DNA from: Hallella multisaccharivorax DSM 17128 | Lineage (GTDB): Bacteria; Bacteroidota; Bacteroidia; Bacteroidales; Bacteroidaceae | DNA length: 64,000 bases | Direction of reading: 5' to 3' | Assembly (NCBI RefSeq): GCF_000218235.1 | Contig: NZ_GL945017.1 | Span: 1,528,873-1,592,872 of the forward strand | Shown here: in pieces, positions 62,749 to 64,000 of the stretch | Numbering within the stretch: the stretch's first letter is position 1 | Layout of the letters: every line of letters begins with the position of its first letter | The notes under the pieces: generated by a model | What the model saw: only the letters and a program-made list of their open reading frames with translations | What the model was told of the DNA's origin: nothing | Databases searched by the model: none | Translations under genes and position numbers: made by a program

Positions 62749-62836
62749 CACCCTCTTCGATGGGAAGGGGGCGTTTCTTCGTATCGAAGAGAGCCTTTCT
62801 TTGTATCAAAGAGATACCTCCTTCGTTTGTAGACAT
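62749..62836 (+). repeat. Second, unrelated 22-base tandem repeat
   Basis: Four degenerate units with a 22-base period start at 62749, 62771, 62793 and 62815. The two central ones (GCGTTTCTTCGTATCGAAGA plus GA; GCCTTTCTTTGTATCAAAGA plus GA) differ at four positions and contain the palindrome TCTTCG-TAT-CGAAGA. The sequence is different from loci 1-4, but the period is the same. Confidence 0.7.
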
Positions 62837-62847
62837 TGGTTTTCTCT

Positions 62848-62869
62848 CCCCTTTCCAAGCGGAGAGGGG
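62848..62869 (+). terminator. Possible terminator of the SusC-protease operon
   Basis: CCCCTTTCC pairs with GGAGAGGGG (one wobble) over a 4-base loop, 136 bases after the last stop. No T-tract follows, so termination strength is uncertain. A weaker hairpin, GGTGC/GCACC, lies at 62716-62731. From 62880 to about 63086 I see no gene. Confidence 0.4.
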
Positions 62870-63086
62870 ACGGGGGAAGAGGCTGTAGAGAGGTTGGGAG
62901 AGAGGCTGCATCTCGTCCTTAAACAACAAATATCTGTTCATCTCATTTCAATTCCATAAAGGTGCGATTAAAACCAATAGAAAGCGACGCAGAAGCTAAA
63001 GCCGAAAATTATTCGACCTGTACGGTTGAAAAATTGATTGCTAACTGAGCAAATAATTCCCCACTTTTTCCGTTATAACTAAAAAT

Positions 63087-64000
63087 TAATGAATATCCGC
63101 AATCATCCAAATTAGCAAAGTTTATACAGCCTGGACAATCCTTGGTATAAAAATTGCGGGCTTATGTTTGACTATTGGAAAGGAATGATTATGAATTTGA
63201 CGGATTTCTATGAAGTTTATCCTAACGAGGAAGCTTGCGAGCATGCTCTTAAGGAATTTCGTGAATGCCATACTCTTTATTGTCCGGTATGTGGCGGTTT
63301 GCACCTCAGTTGGAATCCGAGCCATAAGTCTTGGACATGTATGGATTGCGGTCATGAGGTTACCCTCCGTTCCGGCACAGTGATGCAAGGCAGCAATCTG
63401 CCGATTTTCGATTGGCTCGTGGCAATATTTCTGATAGTAAGTACGAAGCGGACCATATCCGCTTTGGAGGTACAGCGCCAGCTTGGAAGGAAACGCTACC
63501 AACCCGTCTGGGAAATGATGCATAAGCTGCGTGATGTGATGGGTAAGCGTGACAGTCTCTACAGGCTGTTTGACCAAGTGGAACTTGATGAAGGATTCTT
63601 CTCCACGGAGACGCCTGACAGTGAAAAATGGCATCCTCTCAAGCGTGGACATGGAAGCCAACGGAAGACGGCCGTGCTTGTCATGGCGGAAAGTTCTGTT
63701 CCTACAAACACACCAATGAAAAAGTACAGCACCGGGAAACGGGTCGGTCATATCAAGATGGAGGTTATACCGGACTTGAAGGCGGCTACGGAGGAAGACA
63801 AAATAAAGAATTCCATAGATGCCGGGGCTAATGCTACCACAGATGCCACGAAGTCTTACGCGGCACTTACAGCGAACAAAATTGTCGCTAAGCATAAAGC
63901 ATATAAGATGAGGGACAAGACCATGGTCGGCAAGGTGCTTCCATGGGTACACATATCCCCAGGATGCTGTTCGGGTGGCAAAAAGTGTGAAGTCGCCCTT
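63087..64000 (+). mobile_element. IS1595-family insertion sequence (left part)
   Basis: The element begins near 63087 (TAATGAATATCCGC) and continues past the window edge. Its first 105 bases match 50223-50338 in inverted orientation. Together with that remnant it frames the SusC-protease island. The terminal inverted repeat cannot be confirmed because the far end is outside the window. Confidence 0.75.
63164..64000 (+). CDS. IS1595-family transposase (partial)
   Basis: The first 279 codons of a transposase that runs off the window. An N-terminal zinc ribbon (CPVCGGLH at about residues 43-50 and CMDCGHEV near 66-73) is followed by the IS1595 DDE-like domain. VELDEGFFSTE carries the first acidic residue and GHIKMEVIPD the following strand; DATKSYAAL has the second acidic residue, and KVLPWVHIS begins the third motif. 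The ATG at 63164 is used because the inverted copy at 50 kb preserves the same start; the ATG at codon 10 is an alternative. No frameshift is seen in the visible part. Confidence 0.85.
   Translation, partial: MFDYWKGMIMNLTDFYEVYPNEEACEHALKEFRECHTLYCPVCGGLHLSWNPSHKSWTCMDCGHEVTLRSGTVMQGSNLPIFDWLVAIFLIVSTKRTISALEVQRQLGRKRYQPVWEMMHKLRDVMGKRDSLYRLFDQVELDEGFFSTETPDSEKWHPLKRGHGSQRKTAVLVMAESSVPTNTPMKKYSTGKRVGHIKMEVIPDLKAATEEDKIKNSIDAGANATTDATKSYAALTANKIVAKHKAYKMRDKTMVGKVLPWVHISPGCCSGGKKCEVAL

Overview
The window looks like a chromosomal segment of a Prevotella-like member of the Bacteroidales. Three kinds of evidence point there. Many genes are preceded by the Bacteroidetes -7 promoter box TAnnTTTG. 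The gene set includes a SusC/SusD pair, a CHU_C-type (type IX secretion) C-terminal domain, an EFR1 ferredoxin, a peptidase M64 and a phosphoglycerate-mutase-like homoserine kinase. The core enzymes are Bacteroidetes-type forms. Genus is an inference from family knowledge; I ran no search. I saw no rRNA, tRNA or CRISPR array.

Layout. 0-11.6 kb: mostly core genes (GSCFA protein end, typA, rpsO, GT2 glycosyltransferase, mtaB, a small lipoprotein, a glucosaminidase/M64 peptidase/ferredoxin cluster, an aminotransferase and a LolC/E-like permease). 11.5-22.7 kb: an accessory region. An Lhr/BrxHI-like helicase, a BrxD-like (DUF2791) ATPase, a TerB_N/TerB_C-type protein and an alpha/beta hydrolase lie on one strand, but a block of about 4.5 kb (broken pabC, pabB, an IS30-family element and a DHA2 efflux pump) separates the helicase from its partners. 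22.9-40.3 kb: core genes again (POT peptide transporter, envelope proteins, uvrA, an acn-icd-gltA cluster for 2-oxoglutarate, metE, gdhA), with a truncated DAACS symporter and an IS256-like scrap. 40.3-42.2 kb: a group II intron that starts just past the terminator of a flavoprotein gene. 42.3-50 kb: the flavoprotein, then a threonine operon (thrA, homoserine-kinase-like gene, thrC) with a SpoU-type RNA methyltransferase. 50.2-64 kb: a putative acquired island of SusC, SusD, DUF4843 protein, PKD-like lipoprotein and two related zinc metalloproteases. It is bounded by inverted copies of an IS1595-family end: a deletion remnant on the left and a transposase gene running off the window on the right.

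Two cross-cutting patterns stand out. A tandem repeat with an exact 22-bp period and a shared consensus occurs at four separate loci. At two of them the array directly adjoins or runs into a truncated gene. A promoter-proximal block is shared between the efflux pump and the SusC gene, and in both places a mobile element abuts it. In the metalloprotease pair, the second protein has an intact HExxHxxGxxH zinc site, while the first has lost all three histidines and is probably a pseudoprotease.
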